DNA of 64,000 nucleotides from Rhodanobacteraceae bacterium (GCA_003142815.1 PLNP01000044.1:18169-82168), one strand, 5' to 3'; shown: positions 1-8,769, counted from the stretch's first letter. Numbers and translations: made by a program. Notes: generated by a model not told the origin, from the letters alone.

Positions 1-684
1 TACCAGCATCTGTCGCGGTTTTCAGCCGCGTTCACGATCGTCTCGGACACAGCTATGGGCACGCTCGGCGGTTCGCTGAAACGCCGCGAGAAACTCTCCG
101 GCCGCCTCGCCGACGCGCTCGCGTACCTGTATCTCGCCAGCGCCGCGCTCAAGCGTTATCACGATGAGCCGAAGACGCGACCCAATTACGCACTCGCGTG
201 CTGGTCGGCGGAACTGTGTCTCTACCGCATCCAGGAAGCGCTGCGCGGCGTGCTCTACAACCTGCCGGTGCGCTGGCTCGCGGTGTTGTTGCGACTGGCC
301 ATCTTCCCGCTCGGCGCGCGTTTCCGCCTGCCATCGGATCGACTTGGGTCTGAAGTCGCGCGCGATATTCTCGAAGATCGCGAAGCGCGCCGCAGCTTGA
401 CCGCAGACGTGTTCGTGCCGCCCGCGGACGAACCCGGCCTCGGCGCGCTCGAAGCCGCGCTCGACAAGGCGGTGCGCGCGATCCCGATCGAAACCAAGCT
501 GCGCGACGCGGTGCGCGCGGGCAAGCTCGACCATGCGCCGGGTTACCTGCTCGACGAACTCGGCGTCGCCGGCGGCGTGATTTCCGGCGAGGAATACGAG
601 CGGCTCAACGAGGCGCGCGACGCGCGCGACGAAGCCATCGCTGTCGACGTGTTCGATCCGGATATTTACCGACACCTGCATTGA
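1..684 (+). CDS. fadE: Acyl-CoA dehydrogenase FadE, C-terminal part (5' end outside window)
   Basis: The reading frame is open from base 1 and ends at the TGA at 682-684, so only the last 227 residues are present. The visible sequence (SAAFTIVSDTAMGTLGG, then KRREKLSGRLADALAYLYLAS) matches the end of the dehydrogenase domain and the DUF1974 C-terminal domain that mark the long FadE-type acyl-CoA dehydrogenases of gammaproteobacteria. These enzymes carry out the first step of fatty-acid beta-oxidation, the flavin-dependent formation of the trans-2,3 double bond in acyl-CoA. The first internal ATG is at 55, but homology clearly runs upstream of it, so it is not the start. The gene faces a decayed GGDEF gene whose remaining homology begins within a few bases of this stop codon. 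Confidence 0.88.
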   Translation, partial: YQHLSRFSAAFTIVSDTAMGTLGGSLKRREKLSGRLADALAYLYLASAALKRYHDEPKTRPNYALACWSAELCLYRIQEALRGVLYNLPVRWLAVLLRLAIFPLGARFRLPSDRLGSEVARDILEDREARRSLTADVFVPPADEPGLGALEAALDKAVRAIPIETKLRDAVRAGKLDHAPGYLLDELGVAGGVISGEEYERLNEARDARDEAIAVDVFDPDIYRHLH

Positions 685-685
685 G

Positions 686-1885
686 GCGCCGGTGAGCATG
701 TCGTGTTCGGCCAGGCGCTGCGCGACATTACGCTCATGCCGGATCGACAACGCATGGTCGGCAAGGCCGAACGCCAGCACGATGCTCGCGAATGCAAATG
801 CGGCCGGCAACGCGAGCTCGAGCCAGCTCGGCAGCGGCCATTGCAGCGCAAGTTGCAACACGCGCACGATGATGAATAACAGTCCCGGAACCCACCCGCA
901 CAGATAGAAACCACCGCGATGACTGCCGTGGTACCAAGCGAGCACGGCGGTGGCCAGCAACAGCGGCGCCATCACCAGAAAAATCAGCAGCAGGGCATTT
1001 TCGACCCACCAGCCCGGGACAACGCCGGAATGGCCGCACACACGGCGAGTACCGCCAGTGGCCAGCCAAGCGCGACGAGTAGTCGATCGATGCGCGGCGC
1101 GCAATGCCTGAGGTCAAGGAAAGGGCGCGAGAACTGGTACAGCAGGATCGCCGCGACCGCGCCCGTCAGCCACGTCGGTCGGGCCTGCAACGGCATGAGC
1201 AGATTGAAAGGCGCCAACTCGTAACCGAGGCCGAATTCATAAAGCTCATACAACACGAGGAAGAAAACATGGCCGATGAAATAGCCATACATGCCCTCGC
1301 GCAACGCAATGAAGAACGCGAGCATCACCAGCACGGTTGCGAGCTGGATTGCAGGAAACAACACGTCCAGTCGCGCATGGGCGAGATCGCTGGCGCGTGC
1401 GGAGGCCACAGCCTGGATTTCGATGCAGCGCGGCACCGCGCGCTCGGGCTCCGCGCGTAGCTAGATCGGCACGCTCGCCTTGAGTGTGGCGGGCAGCAAT
1501 ATCGCCAGCGAATGGCGGGTAAACCGTTTTTTGGCTGATCGGCGTAGATGCTGTAGGTCGTGCCCGCGTAAGTCGGCGGAACATAGGCGCAGACTTGCAG
1601 GCCCTGCGGATCGAGGGTGCTGAGCAAGGGAGGGCGCTCGGCATTCCAGTCGCGGGTGAGGCGCAGGCGGATACCAGACACTGTGATCGCGCGAGGGCGT
1701 GATCGCGGCATACGGCGTCGCTACGAATTCGCCGTCATAGGTTTCCGCGACAACTTGCGCTGCGGTCGCCTCAGCACCGTTGCGATCGAGTCGATCGACG
1801 ATGATCGGCACCGGACCCGCGGCGACCGCCGATCTCATCCACAGCAGCACCAGCGCGATCACGCGCAGCCAGACGGGTTGCATGG
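686..1885 (-). pseudogene. Decayed 7TM-DISM / GGDEF diguanylate cyclase, frameshifted and truncated
   Basis: Three minus-strand frames must be joined to recover one protein. The start (about 1885, MQPVWLRVIALVLLW) has a signal peptide. A 7TMR-DISMED2-like sensor segment follows (SVWYPP, then in another frame GIRLRLTRDWNAE and YADQPKNG), then ILLPATLKASVPI followed by a stop. A third frame carries a seven-helix membrane domain (LYELYEFGLGYEL; VENALLLIFLVMAPLLLA). The protein ends at AEHDMLTG, which is the first motif of a GGDEF domain (D-x-LTG). The catalytic GGDEF loop is missing. Homology stops within about 5 bases of the fadE stop, so a deletion probably removed the enzyme domain. Frameshifts plus the missing catalytic part make function unlikely. 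Confidence 0.75.
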
Positions 1886-1940
1886 AAAGCCGATGCTTAT
1901 GACTCACCGGCGATCCCGCTGGGTCCGGCGCGCTTGTTGA

Positions 1941-2063
1941 TCCGGCACTCAAATGGTTTGAGTGCACCTCCGCTTTCCCTCCCCTGCGCCAGCGGGGACG
2001 GCAAGGGTTGGGGATTGGATTCGGTCGCTGAATCTGAATTTATTCCGAATCAATGGAGCGGCG
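1941..2063 (+). repeat. Dispersed ~120-bp repeat, copy 1 of 3
   Basis: The copy opens with a short palindrome (GCACTCAAATGGTTTGAGTGC, read with one central base). It continues with a second palindrome around CCCTGCGCCAGCGGGG, then a conserved tail TCGGTCGCTGAATC ... TTCCGAATCAAT. The same order is found at 8770-8892 and 34527-34648. It ends about 14 bases before the start codon of the following DUF4124 gene, so it must carry or overlap that gene's promoter or leader. Confidence 0.8.
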
Positions 2064-2076
2064 CTAAAATGCGCGT

Positions 2077-2736
2077 ATGCGCTGCACGACCATTCTTGTC
2101 GCTGGGTTGCTCGTTCTCGTCGCAGGTGGACGTGCCCATGCCGCCAGCGTTTATCGATGCATCGGCACGGATGGCTCGGTGAGTTTCCAGGATCAAACGT
2201 GCCGATCCGGACAAGCGCAGCACGTCGTCCATTTGCCGGATGCGGCGACCGGGTCGCCAGCGACTGCGTCAGTCGCAACGCCAGCGGATGACGCCGCGTC
2301 CCCCTCGGATGCCGTCGCCGTGCCGACAGCCGTTTCGCCGCGCATACCGCCGCCGGATTTCTTCTTGTGCACGCGTCACGATGGCAGTCTTTATGCCAGT
2401 GATGATGGCAGGGGTGGCCGCAGCGCGGTGCCGCTCGGCATGCTGGGTGTGCCCGAGCGCAGCCTCGCGCAAGCGTACGGTGGGCGCAACGGGATCGGCG
2501 TCGCCGCACCGGGCTTGCGCCCGATTCCCGAAATCCCGGCTGCGCAGGCGCCACTTGCCGGCGGTTATGTCTGGATCGACGACGCCTGCCACCACGCCAC
2601 CGCGCAGGAGGCCTGCGCGTACCTGCGCGGCGAACTCGATGGGGTGGAAGACCAGTTGAAGCGCACGTTCAGCGATACCGAAGCGCAGCTCAAGCAGCAA
2701 CAGGCGGCACTGCGCGAACGCATGCGCGGGTGCTGA
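2077..2736 (+). CDS. DUF4124 domain protein, exported
   Basis: The gene encodes 219 residues. Residues 1-22 form a signal peptide (hydrophobic LVAGLLVLVAGG, then AHA-A cleavage site). Residues about 24-45 carry the DUF4124 signature VYRCIGTDGSVSFQDQTC, a small periplasmic module of unknown function common in Xanthomonadales. A Pro/Ala-rich linker follows. The C-terminal part (about 95-219) contains several cysteines (FFLCT, DDACHH, EACAYL, terminal RGC) and ends in a Gln/Arg-rich predicted coiled coil. The ATG at 2077 directly precedes the signal peptide and is the natural start. Function is unknown; the cysteines suggest disulfides in the periplasm. Confidence 0.8.
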   Translation: MRCTTILVAGLLVLVAGGRAHAASVYRCIGTDGSVSFQDQTCRSGQAQHVVHLPDAATGSPATASVATPADDAASPSDAVAVPTAVSPRIPPPDFFLCTRHDGSLYASDDGRGGRSAVPLGMLGVPERSLAQAYGGRNGIGVAAPGLRPIPEIPAAQAPLAGGYVWIDDACHHATAQEACAYLRGELDGVEDQLKRTFSDTEAQLKQQQAALRERMRGC

Positions 2737-2781
2737 GCGCGCGCTCCACCAGGGAAAAAGAGGATGCACCCACGCATCGTT

Positions 2782-2875
2782 GGTCGCGGCTGCGCCGCTT
2801 GCACCTTTTTCCGGTGCTCCTACAAAAGATGGGCTGCTTTTGTAGGAGCGCTGCAAGTGCGACCGGCGCTTGCCG
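2782..2875. repeat. REP-like palindromic repeat (GTAGGAGCG family)
   Basis: Two inverted arms face each other: GGTGCTCCTACAAAAG and CTTTTGTAGGAGCGCTGC. They are flanked by the degenerate outer arms 'ggtcgcggctgcgccgc' and 'gctgcaagtgcgacc'. Related copies lie at 36965-37023, 49092-49165 and 52494-52690. It separates the DUF4124 gene from the convergent ogt and could serve as a bidirectional transcription end. Confidence 0.75.
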
Positions 2876-2885
2876 AGCATTTCCG

Positions 2886-3392
2886 CTAAGGCACCAACGC
2901 AAGCGCCGGCCGCGGCGCGTGCCGTCGCTCGTGATCCAGCAGCCACTGCTTGATCGGCAGGCCACCGCCGAAGCCGGTCAGCTTGCCGCTGCCGCCGATC
3001 ACGCGATGGCAGGGCACGATGATCGGCAGCGGATTCGCGCCGTTCGCGGCGCCGACCGCGCGGCTCGCGCCCGGATCGCCGATGCGCCGCGCGAGTTCAC
3101 CGTAGCTGATCGTCTCGCCGTACGGAATGCGCACGAGTTCGTTCCAGACTGTCTTGCGGAACTCCGTGCCGGGTGCCGCGAGCGCGACATCGAATATGTG
3201 CAGTCGTCCGGCGAAATACGCTTCGAGTTGCTCGATGGCAGCGCCGAGATAGCGGCGGTCGCGATGCCAATGCTGCTCGATGCGCTCGCCCTGGTCCGCG
3301 CGCGGGAAATCGATATGGCGCAGACCGTGTTCGTCGGCGACCAGCAGCAGGCGGCCGATCGGGGTTTCCAGAAAGTCGTAGTCCATCATCAT
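2886..3392 (-). CDS. ogt: Methylated-DNA--protein-cysteine methyltransferase
   Basis: This suicide repair enzyme moves the methyl group from O6-methylguanine (and O4-methylthymine) to its own cysteine. The active-site motif IIVPCHRVIG is present, with the helix-turn-helix segment ISYGELARRIGDPGASRAVG before it and the conserved GFGGGLPIKQWLLDHE after it. Length (about 167-169 residues) fits Ogt. Three ATG codons lie in a row at 3392, 3389 and 3386. A CGAGG element just upstream is best spaced for the second or third, so the exact start is uncertain by two residues. The frame is open to 3452, but that extension has no ribosome-binding site. It lies next to the Ada/AlkA gene, forming an alkylation-repair pair on the same strand. 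Confidence 0.93.
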   Translation of the reverse strand: MMMDYDFLETPIGRLLLVADEHGLRHIDFPRADQGERIEQHWHRDRRYLGAAIEQLEAYFAGRLHIFDVALAAPGTEFRKTVWNELVRIPYGETISYGELARRIGDPGASRAVGAANGANPLPIIVPCHRVIGGSGKLTGFGGGLPIKQWLLDHERRHAPRPALALVP

Positions 3393-3459
3393 CACCTCGG
3401 CCTGCACGAAACGATCGTCATCGTCATGGCCCATCTTTTCATTGACTGCCACCCACGCT

Positions 3460-3525
3460 GTTCCTTCCCCTGCGAAGCGGGGGAAGGAACAGCCGGAAGG
3501 GGGCGCTCTTCGCTCCGTTGGGCGA
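3460..3525. repeat. Palindromic repeat (CCTTCCCC/GGGGAAGG family)
   Basis: GTTCCTTCCCCTGCGAAGC pairs with GCGGGGGAAGGAAC to make a strong hairpin. The tail GGAAGGGGGCGCTC also ends the copy at 15655-15832. A shorter relative lies at 6858-6895. It sits between ogt and alkA. Confidence 0.7.
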
Positions 3526-3533
3526 TGATTGCC

Positions 3534-5006
3534 TCAAGCGCTGCGCCATAACAACATCACCGCATACGCGCGCCACGGGCGCCATTCCTCGCTCAGCGTT
3601 CCGAGTTCGCGCGTGCTCAAGGTCCGGCCCTGCCCGGCGGAACGGCGCAGGATCAGGTCTGCGGCCGGAAACGCATCCGGCTGCGCAAGCGCGCGCATCG
3701 CGATGTAGTGCGCGGTCCACGGGCCGATGCCGGGCAGCGCGACGAGATCGTTCTCGAACGCCGCGAGCGGTTGCTCTGCACGGAACTGCACGCGGCCATC
3801 GAGTACCGCTTGAGCCAGACCGCGGATCGTCGCCGCGCGTGCGCGCGTGATGCCCTTCGTTTCGAGCGGTGCATCGACGAGTACATCCGGTGTCGGGAAC
3901 AACGAGGTCAGGCCGCCCGCCGCACCTTCCGCGAACGGCGTGCCATAGGTCGCGGCCACGCGCGCCGCGAGCGTGCGCGCGGCGGCGACACTGATCTGCT
4001 GGCCGAGCACCGTGCGCACCGCGAGCTCGAAACCGTCCCAGGCGCCGGGCAGGCGCTGGCCCGGCCAGCGCCGGATCAGCGGCTTCATCTGTTCGCTGCG
4101 CCGGAACGCGGCGGCGAGCGCGCGCGGGTCCGCGTCGACATCGAACATGCGCTTGACCCGCGTGGCGATCGTGCCGAGCGCGCTGCTCTTCGGATGATGC
4201 ACGCGCAACGCGAGTGCGGAATCGCCCTTGATCGGCGCGACCGCGAACCAACCCGGCACGCCGTCGATCACGAAGCTGCGCCGGTAGCCGTCCGCGTCGA
4301 CGGCCTCGACACCGGGAATCGTGCGTCGCGCATAGAACTCCATCAGATGCACGAAGTCGTACGGCGCGCGATACGGCAGGCGCAGCACGAGTTCGTCCGC
4401 GATGGCTCCGTTCGCCGCGCGACCGCGACGGATCTCGCGCGGCGGTTTGCCGTAGGCCGCGCTGAACGTCGCGTTGAAACGGCGCAGGCTCGCGTAGCCG
4501 GCGGCTCGCGCGATCGCGGTCATCGGCAGCGCGGTCTCGCCGAGCAGCTGCTTCGCGAACAGCAGCCGGCGCGTCGCCGCGACATCGAGTGGGCTCGCGC
4601 CGAGTTCCTCCGCGAACACGCGGCGCAGATGGCGCTCGCCGACACCGACCCGGCGCGCGAGCTCCGCCAACGAACCGTCGTCGAGCGCGCCTTGCTCGAT
4701 CAGGCGCAGCGCGCCGGCGACGAGTTCGCTCTTCGCGCGATGCAGCGGCGAGCCCGGGGCCGCCTCGGGCCGGCAGCGCAGGCATGGCCGGAAGCCCGCC
4801 GCGGACGCCGCCGCCGCGCTGTCGTAGTAGCGGATGTTCTGCGCCTTCGGCGACGGCGCAGGACACACCGGCCGGCAATAGATCCCAGTCGAGGTGACCG
4901 CGATAAAGAACAGCCCATCGAAGCGCGGATCGCGGGCCAGGCGCGCGCGCTCGCAGGCGCGGTGATCGAGGCGGGAGGTGAGGGCAAGTGGCTGCATGCG
5001 AAACAT
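3534..5006 (-). CDS. alkA: Ada-AlkA fusion: DNA-3-methyladenine glycosylase with Ada regulatory N-terminus
   Basis: There are three parts in order. Residues about 10-80 form an Ada zinc/methyl-acceptor domain (GIYCRPVCPAPSPKAQN ... GFRPCLRCRPE, four cysteines). Residues about 90-185 form an AraC-type double helix-turn-helix (LAELARRVGVGERHLRRVF; ATRRLLFAKQLL). The rest is an AlkA N-domain and an HhH-GPD glycosylase domain (LPGIGPWTAHYIAMRAL, with the catalytic Asp in FPAADL). The protein should both sense methyl-phosphotriesters and activate repair genes, and excise alkylated bases. The frame is open to 5186, but the extra residues come from a palindromic repeat, so I place the start at the ATG at 5006 (alternative 4997). 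It lies upstream of ogt on the same strand. Confidence 0.9.
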   Translation of the reverse strand: MFRMQPLALTSRLDHRACERARLARDPRFDGLFFIAVTSTGIYCRPVCPAPSPKAQNIRYYDSAAAASAAGFRPCLRCRPEAAPGSPLHRAKSELVAGALRLIEQGALDDGSLAELARRVGVGERHLRRVFAEELGASPLDVAATRRLLFAKQLLGETALPMTAIARAAGYASLRRFNATFSAAYGKPPREIRRGRAANGAIADELVLRLPYRAPYDFVHLMEFYARRTIPGVEAVDADGYRRSFVIDGVPGWFAVAPIKGDSALALRVHHPKSSALGTIATRVKRMFDVDADPRALAAAFRRSEQMKPLIRRWPGQRLPGAWDGFELAVRTVLGQQISVAAARTLAARVAATYGTPFAEGAAGGLTSLFPTPDVLVDAPLETKGITRARAATIRGLAQAVLDGRVQFRAEQPLAAFENDLVALPGIGPWTAHYIAMRALAQPDAFPAADLILRRSAGQGRTLSTRELGTLSEEWRPWRAYAVMLLWRSA

Positions 5007-5061
5007 GCTAACGCCGATCGAGGATGCGGACTCGCCGTTTTCGGCTGTCGATGCTGGGCGG

Positions 5062-5184
5062 TCGGCCGGGAGCCCGTAGGGTGGGCCGGGAGCCCGTAGG
5101 GTGGGCCGCAGCCGCGAAGCGGCGAGTCCCACCGGTGCGAATCGTGGTGGGACTCGCGCCTTTGGCGCTGCGGCCCACCCTACC
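5062..5184. repeat. Long inverted repeat (GTAGGGTGGGCCG family) with a tandem duplication
   Basis: An about 18-base unit (CCGTAGGGTGGGCCGGGAG) occurs twice in tandem. It is followed by an imperfect hairpin of about 100 bases: GTAGGGTGGGCCGCAGCCGC ... GGCGAGTCCCACC against GGTGGGACTCGC ... GCGGCCCACCCTAC. It lies between the divergent alkA and DUF7684-like genes and opens the reading frames of both by chance. Confidence 0.85.
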
Positions 5185-5260
5185 ATTAGCTCGTGCAGCG
5201 TACAGTGCGGACCAACTTGACGCGCCGGCTCCCCGAACCAAAGATTCTCAGCAGCGACGT

Positions 5261-5740
5261 GTGCGGTGGATCAGCGAGCGAGATCATGCCGACGCAAATT
5301 TGCAGCTGGTTGAGCTAAAGCGGCCATACTCTTCCGCGAGCCCATTCGGCGGCAGCGAGTTTGTGGTATGGGTATTAACTGAGGACTCGTCGCTAAACGA
5401 CGAAGAAATGAGTTGGCTCGCAGCCGAGCTAGTGTCGGCTGGTTGTCGCGATGCCGTTTGCTCAGGCTATGACTGCTCGAAATGGGACGCCGTCGTCGAT
5501 TGGGCGTATCTGCGCACCTGTCCCGACTATGCAACGGAGGATCACAACTTCGTCATGACGACTTGGCATGAAGACGAGAATCTTGGCGATATCGCGTTCT
5601 TCTTCGCCAACAACACGGCGTTCGAAGCCTTCGTGCCACATCATTTCCTGGTGCTTTCGATAGATGCCGGCCCGCTCGCTGGGCAGGCATTCGCGGAAGC
5701 ACGCGGTTGTCTAGCTGATCGGCTGTCGCTCAACAACTGA
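5261..5740 (+). CDS. DUF7684-like hypothetical protein
   Basis: The conserved-looking core contains FVVWVLTEDSSLNDEEMSW, CSGYDCSKWD, MTTWHEDENLGDIAFFF and FVPHHFLVLSI. This resembles the small DUF7684 proteins of unknown function; the assignment is from memory of the motif and is moderate. The frame is open from 5024, but its first part is encoded by the palindromic repeat. I prefer the in-frame GTG at 5261, without a clear ribosome-binding site. The N-terminus may have been lost when the repeat arrived. The coding sequence is visibly less GC-rich than its neighbours, suggesting acquisition. It ends 15 bases before the convergent SDR gene. Confidence 0.55.
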   Translation: MRWISERDHADANLQLVELKRPYSSASPFGGSEFVVWVLTEDSSLNDEEMSWLAAELVSAGCRDAVCSGYDCSKWDAVVDWAYLRTCPDYATEDHNFVMTTWHEDENLGDIAFFFANNTAFEAFVPHHFLVLSIDAGPLAGQAFAEARGCLADRLSLNN

Positions 5741-5755
5741 CCCAAAGTCGTCCCC

Positions 5756-6535
5756 TCAAAACCCATACCGCAAAAACCCGCCATCCACCGCAATGCACTC
5801 GCCGGTGATGTAGCTTGCCGCCGGCAGGCACAGGAACGCGACCGCGGACGCGACTTCCTCGGGCTCGCCGATACGGCCGATCGGCGTGCGTTCCAGCACT
5901 TCCTCCAGATAGTCGGTGTCGGCGAGCGGGCCTTCGGTGCGCTGCGTGCGGATGTACCACGGCGCGACTGCGTTGACGCGGATGCCATCGTCGGCCCATT
6001 CGCAGGCGAGGTTGCGGGTGAGCTGGTGCAGCGCGGCCTTGGTCAGGCCGTACGGTGCGCCGGTGCGCACATGGGTGAGTCCCGACACCGAGCCGACATT
6101 CACGATCGCAGCGTTGCCGCGCTCGGCCAGATGCGGATGCGCGAGCCGGCACATCTCGAACGCGCTGAGCACGTTCGTCTCGACCAGCGCGCGCACCTCG
6201 TCGAGTGTGTAGTCGAGCACCGGTTTGGAGACATTGCCGCCGACGCTGTTGACCAGCAGTGAGAGTTCGACATCGAGATCGGCGATCCAGTCGAACACTT
6301 CGAGACGTTGTTCCTGCTCGGTGACGTCCGCCGCGCAGGCGAGGATCGAACGCTCGGGAAATTCCTCGGCGAGTTCCGCGCGCATCAGTTCCAGATGGAT
6401 CTCGTCGCGCGCGACCAGCAGCAGATCCGCGCCGAGCACGGCCAGCTCGCGCGCGCAGGCGAGGCCAATGCCTTTGCTCGCGCCGGTGACCAGGGCGGCT
6501 TGGCCATCGAGCCGCCAGCGTGACGGGTTCGTCAT
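5756..6535 (-). CDS. SDR family NAD(P)-dependent oxidoreductase (tropinone-reductase-like)
   Basis: The protein has 259 residues and is a classical short-chain dehydrogenase. The nucleotide-binding motif is TGASKGIG (about residue 18), the NAG-equivalent is VNSVGG, the catalytic serine is in NVGSVSG, and the catalytic YGLTK (Tyr-x3-Lys) follows. The C-terminal [13 protein letters not shown] is typical of the fabG/tropinone reductase branch. The substrate cannot be told from sequence; 3-oxoacyl or small ketone reduction is likely. The ATG at 6535 is followed directly by the folded domain, and no upstream start is needed. Confidence 0.88.
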   Translation of the reverse strand: MTNPSRWRLDGQAALVTGASKGIGLACARELAVLGADLLLVARDEIHLELMRAELAEEFPERSILACAADVTEQEQRLEVFDWIADLDVELSLLVNSVGGNVSKPVLDYTLDEVRALVETNVLSAFEMCRLAHPHLAERGNAAIVNVGSVSGLTHVRTGAPYGLTKAALHQLTRNLACEWADDGIRVNAVAPWYIRTQRTEGPLADTDYLEEVLERTPIGRIGEPEEVASAVAFLCLPAASYITGECIAVDGGFLRYGF

Positions 6536-6611
6536 TCGGGCATCCTCCAGCTTGTTCCGATCGAACGTGCAGCGCAGACTTTAGCGGATACCGTCACGCT
6601 TGGAGTACGCG

Positions 6612-6842
6612 ATGTGTCGCTCGATCCTGATTGCCGTCAGTCTGGTCGCGCTCGCTGCGTGCGGGGGCCACCCGTCCGCCGATGCTGCGAAGACCGCAGC
6701 AGCCACACAGCCCGCTCCGGTGAGACAGAAAACCGTATTCGACGATCAGCTGAAGGCGCTCGACAAGGCCAAAGCGGTCGAGAAGCAGTTGCAGGAGAAC
6801 AAGGCGAAGCAGGACAAGGCGATTGAGGATCAGGGCGGTTGA
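6612..6842 (+). CDS. Small lipoprotein with charged helical tail
   Basis: The product has 76 residues. MCRSILIAVSLVALAACGG is a lipoprotein signal peptide with lipobox LAAC, so the mature protein starts at Cys17 and is lipid-anchored. The rest is an Ala/Lys/Glu/Gln-rich segment (LKALDKAKAVEKQLQENKAK) predicted as one long helix. GGAG at 6602-6605 lies 6 bases before the ATG at 6612, which decides that start over the TTG at 6600. Short lipoproteins of this kind occur in Xanthomonadales without known function. Confidence 0.75.
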   Translation: MCRSILIAVSLVALAACGGHPSADAAKTAAATQPAPVRQKTVFDDQLKALDKAKAVEKQLQENKAKQDKAIEDQGG

Positions 6843-6905
6843 CGAGTTCGCTTGCGGTCCCTCCCCCCGCTGTGCAGGGGAAGGAACGGCACAGCGTCTA
6901 GGTCG

Positions 6906-8753
6906 TCAGCGCAACTCGCAAAAGCACTGCGCAAATGCGCCATAACGCTTGCCGCGCAGCGCTTCGACGACACCGGCGACCTGGCTCACGTCCGCATGGC
7001 TGAACATCCCCGGCGGCAACGCAAAGCCCGCGTAGCGCGCGATACGCACCAGCGTCTCGCTGTTGCTGAAGCTCAGCGCGACCCGTTCCCAGGCGCTCAT
7101 CTCGCGCTCGACGTAGCGCACCTGGTAATCCTTGCCAAGCTTCGCGCGCGCGGCTGCCGCGGCGATCGCGTCGTCGAGGCCGCCGAGCTTGTCGACGAGG
7201 CCGCGTTCCTGCGCCTGGCTGCCGCTCCACACGCGGCCTTGTGCGATCGCGTTGATCTGCTCAGGCGTCCGCTTGCGCGCGTTCGCGACCTTGCCGACGA
7301 ATTCGCTGTAGCCGCGCTTGATCACGCTGTTGAGGATCGCTTCGAGCTGCGGCGACAGCGGCCGGCGGATGTCGAGCGTGCCGGCCAGCGGTGTGGTGCC
7401 GATGCCGTCGGTGTGGATGCCGAGTTTCGCGAGCGTGTCAGGCACGGTCACGAACAGGCCGAAGATGCCGATCGAGCCGGTGATCGTGGTCGGCTGCGCC
7501 CAGATCTCGTCGGCGTTCATCGAAATCCAGTAGCCGCCGCTGGCGGCGACGTCGCCCATCGAGGCGATGACCGGCTTGCCGGCTTCGCGCGCTTGCGCGA
7601 CCTCGCGGCGAATCAGTTCCGATGCGTGGGTTTCGCCGCCGGGTGAATTCACGCGCAGCACGATCGCCTTGACGCGGTTATCCTCGCGCGCCGCACGCAC
7701 GAGTTGCGCGGTCGATTGGCCGCCGATCCGACCGGGCGGTTGCTCGCCGGGCACGATCTCGCCCTGCGCGACCACGACCGCGATCTCTGCGCCCAAGTGC
7801 GGCAAGCGGTCGGCGCCGAGCGTCGCCAGATAGCGCGTGAAGTCGATCTGGCGGAAGCCATCGTTGCCCTCGGCGGCACCCTTCGCACGCAGCATCGCGC
7901 GCGCCTCGGCGCGTGTTGCGAGCTTGTCGACCAGCTTCTGATCGAGCGCGAGTTGGGCCAGATCGCCCTGGTGCGCGGCCACGCGTTCATCGTAATGCGC
8001 GATGTCGTCGCTGATTTTCGCGGCATCGAGCTTGCGCAACGCGGCGATCTCGCTCAGGTATTCCTGCCAGATCCCGCCCATCCAGTAACTGTCGGCCTCC
8101 TTCGCTGCAGCGGAGGCCTGATTGAGAATGTACGGCTCGGCCGCCGACTTGAACGCGCCGACCTTGATCAGGTGCACGTCGACACCGAGTTTGTCGAGCG
8201 CATCCTTGAAATAGCTGCGGTAGTTCGCGAAACCTTCGAGCAGCACCGAGCCATCGGGATCGAGCAGGATCTCGTTCGCATGCGCGGCGAGGAAATACTG
8301 GTTCTGGCCCATGTCGCCGGAGACCGCGATGACCTCCTTGCCGGCGGCGCGGAAGCGATCGAGCGCCATGCCGATGTCGCGCAAGGTCGCAAGTCCGGTG
8401 CCGTCGATCTCGTCGGGAATCAGCACGATGCGCTCGATGCGCGCATCTTTCGTCGCCGCATCGATGACGCTGAGCATATCGCGCAGCTGCACTTCCCTGC
8501 TGCCGTCGCCGGCAAGATGGGAGAGTGCGCGCTGCACCGGATCGGAGCTGTACTGCTCGACGATCGCGCCTTTCGGATCGAGCACCAGCGCCGTGCGCGG
8601 CGCGAGCGTCGGCCGCGACGCAAAGAACGCGCCGATGAATGCGACCAGCAGGATCAGGAAGATCAGGTTGAAAACCAGCCGGCGGGTGAAGTTCAGCGCA
8701 TTCCAGAAGCCGTGCAGCAGGCGGCTGACCAGCCCGGGTTGTTTGGATGACAT
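6906..8753 (-). CDS. sppA: Signal peptide peptidase SppA, 67 kDa type (protease IV)
   Basis: The protein has 615 residues, the length of the long two-domain SppA of gammaproteobacteria. An N-terminal transmembrane helix (LVFNLIFLILLVAFIGAFF, about residues 27-45) anchors it facing the periplasm. The N-terminal domain holds the general-base lysine in VGAFKSAAEPY, and the C-terminal domain holds the nucleophilic serine in MGDVAASGGYW. Between them VLRVNSPGGETHASE matches the S49 family. It degrades cleaved signal peptides in the inner membrane. Transcription probably starts inside or just beyond the dispersed repeat at 8770-8892. Confidence 0.95.
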   Translation of the reverse strand: MSSKQPGLVSRLLHGFWNALNFTRRLVFNLIFLILLVAFIGAFFASRPTLAPRTALVLDPKGAIVEQYSSDPVQRALSHLAGDGSREVQLRDMLSVIDAATKDARIERIVLIPDEIDGTGLATLRDIGMALDRFRAAGKEVIAVSGDMGQNQYFLAAHANEILLDPDGSVLLEGFANYRSYFKDALDKLGVDVHLIKVGAFKSAAEPYILNQASAAAKEADSYWMGGIWQEYLSEIAALRKLDAAKISDDIAHYDERVAAHQGDLAQLALDQKLVDKLATRAEARAMLRAKGAAEGNDGFRQIDFTRYLATLGADRLPHLGAEIAVVVAQGEIVPGEQPPGRIGGQSTAQLVRAAREDNRVKAIVLRVNSPGGETHASELIRREVAQAREAGKPVIASMGDVAASGGYWISMNADEIWAQPTTITGSIGIFGLFVTVPDTLAKLGIHTDGIGTTPLAGTLDIRRPLSPQLEAILNSVIKRGYSEFVGKVANARKRTPEQINAIAQGRVWSGSQAQERGLVDKLGGLDDAIAAAAARAKLGKDYQVRYVEREMSAWERVALSFSNSETLVRIARYAGFALPPGMFSHADVSQVAGVVEALRGKRYGAFAQCFCELR

Positions 8754-8769
8754 CGTTTGCTCCGATTGC

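Noticed and set aside
7704..8750. Antisense frame across sppA (348 residues)
   Set aside because: It is the high-GC shadow of sppA; the amino acid mix (Arg/Asp/Val-rich, no domain) is typical of shadows.
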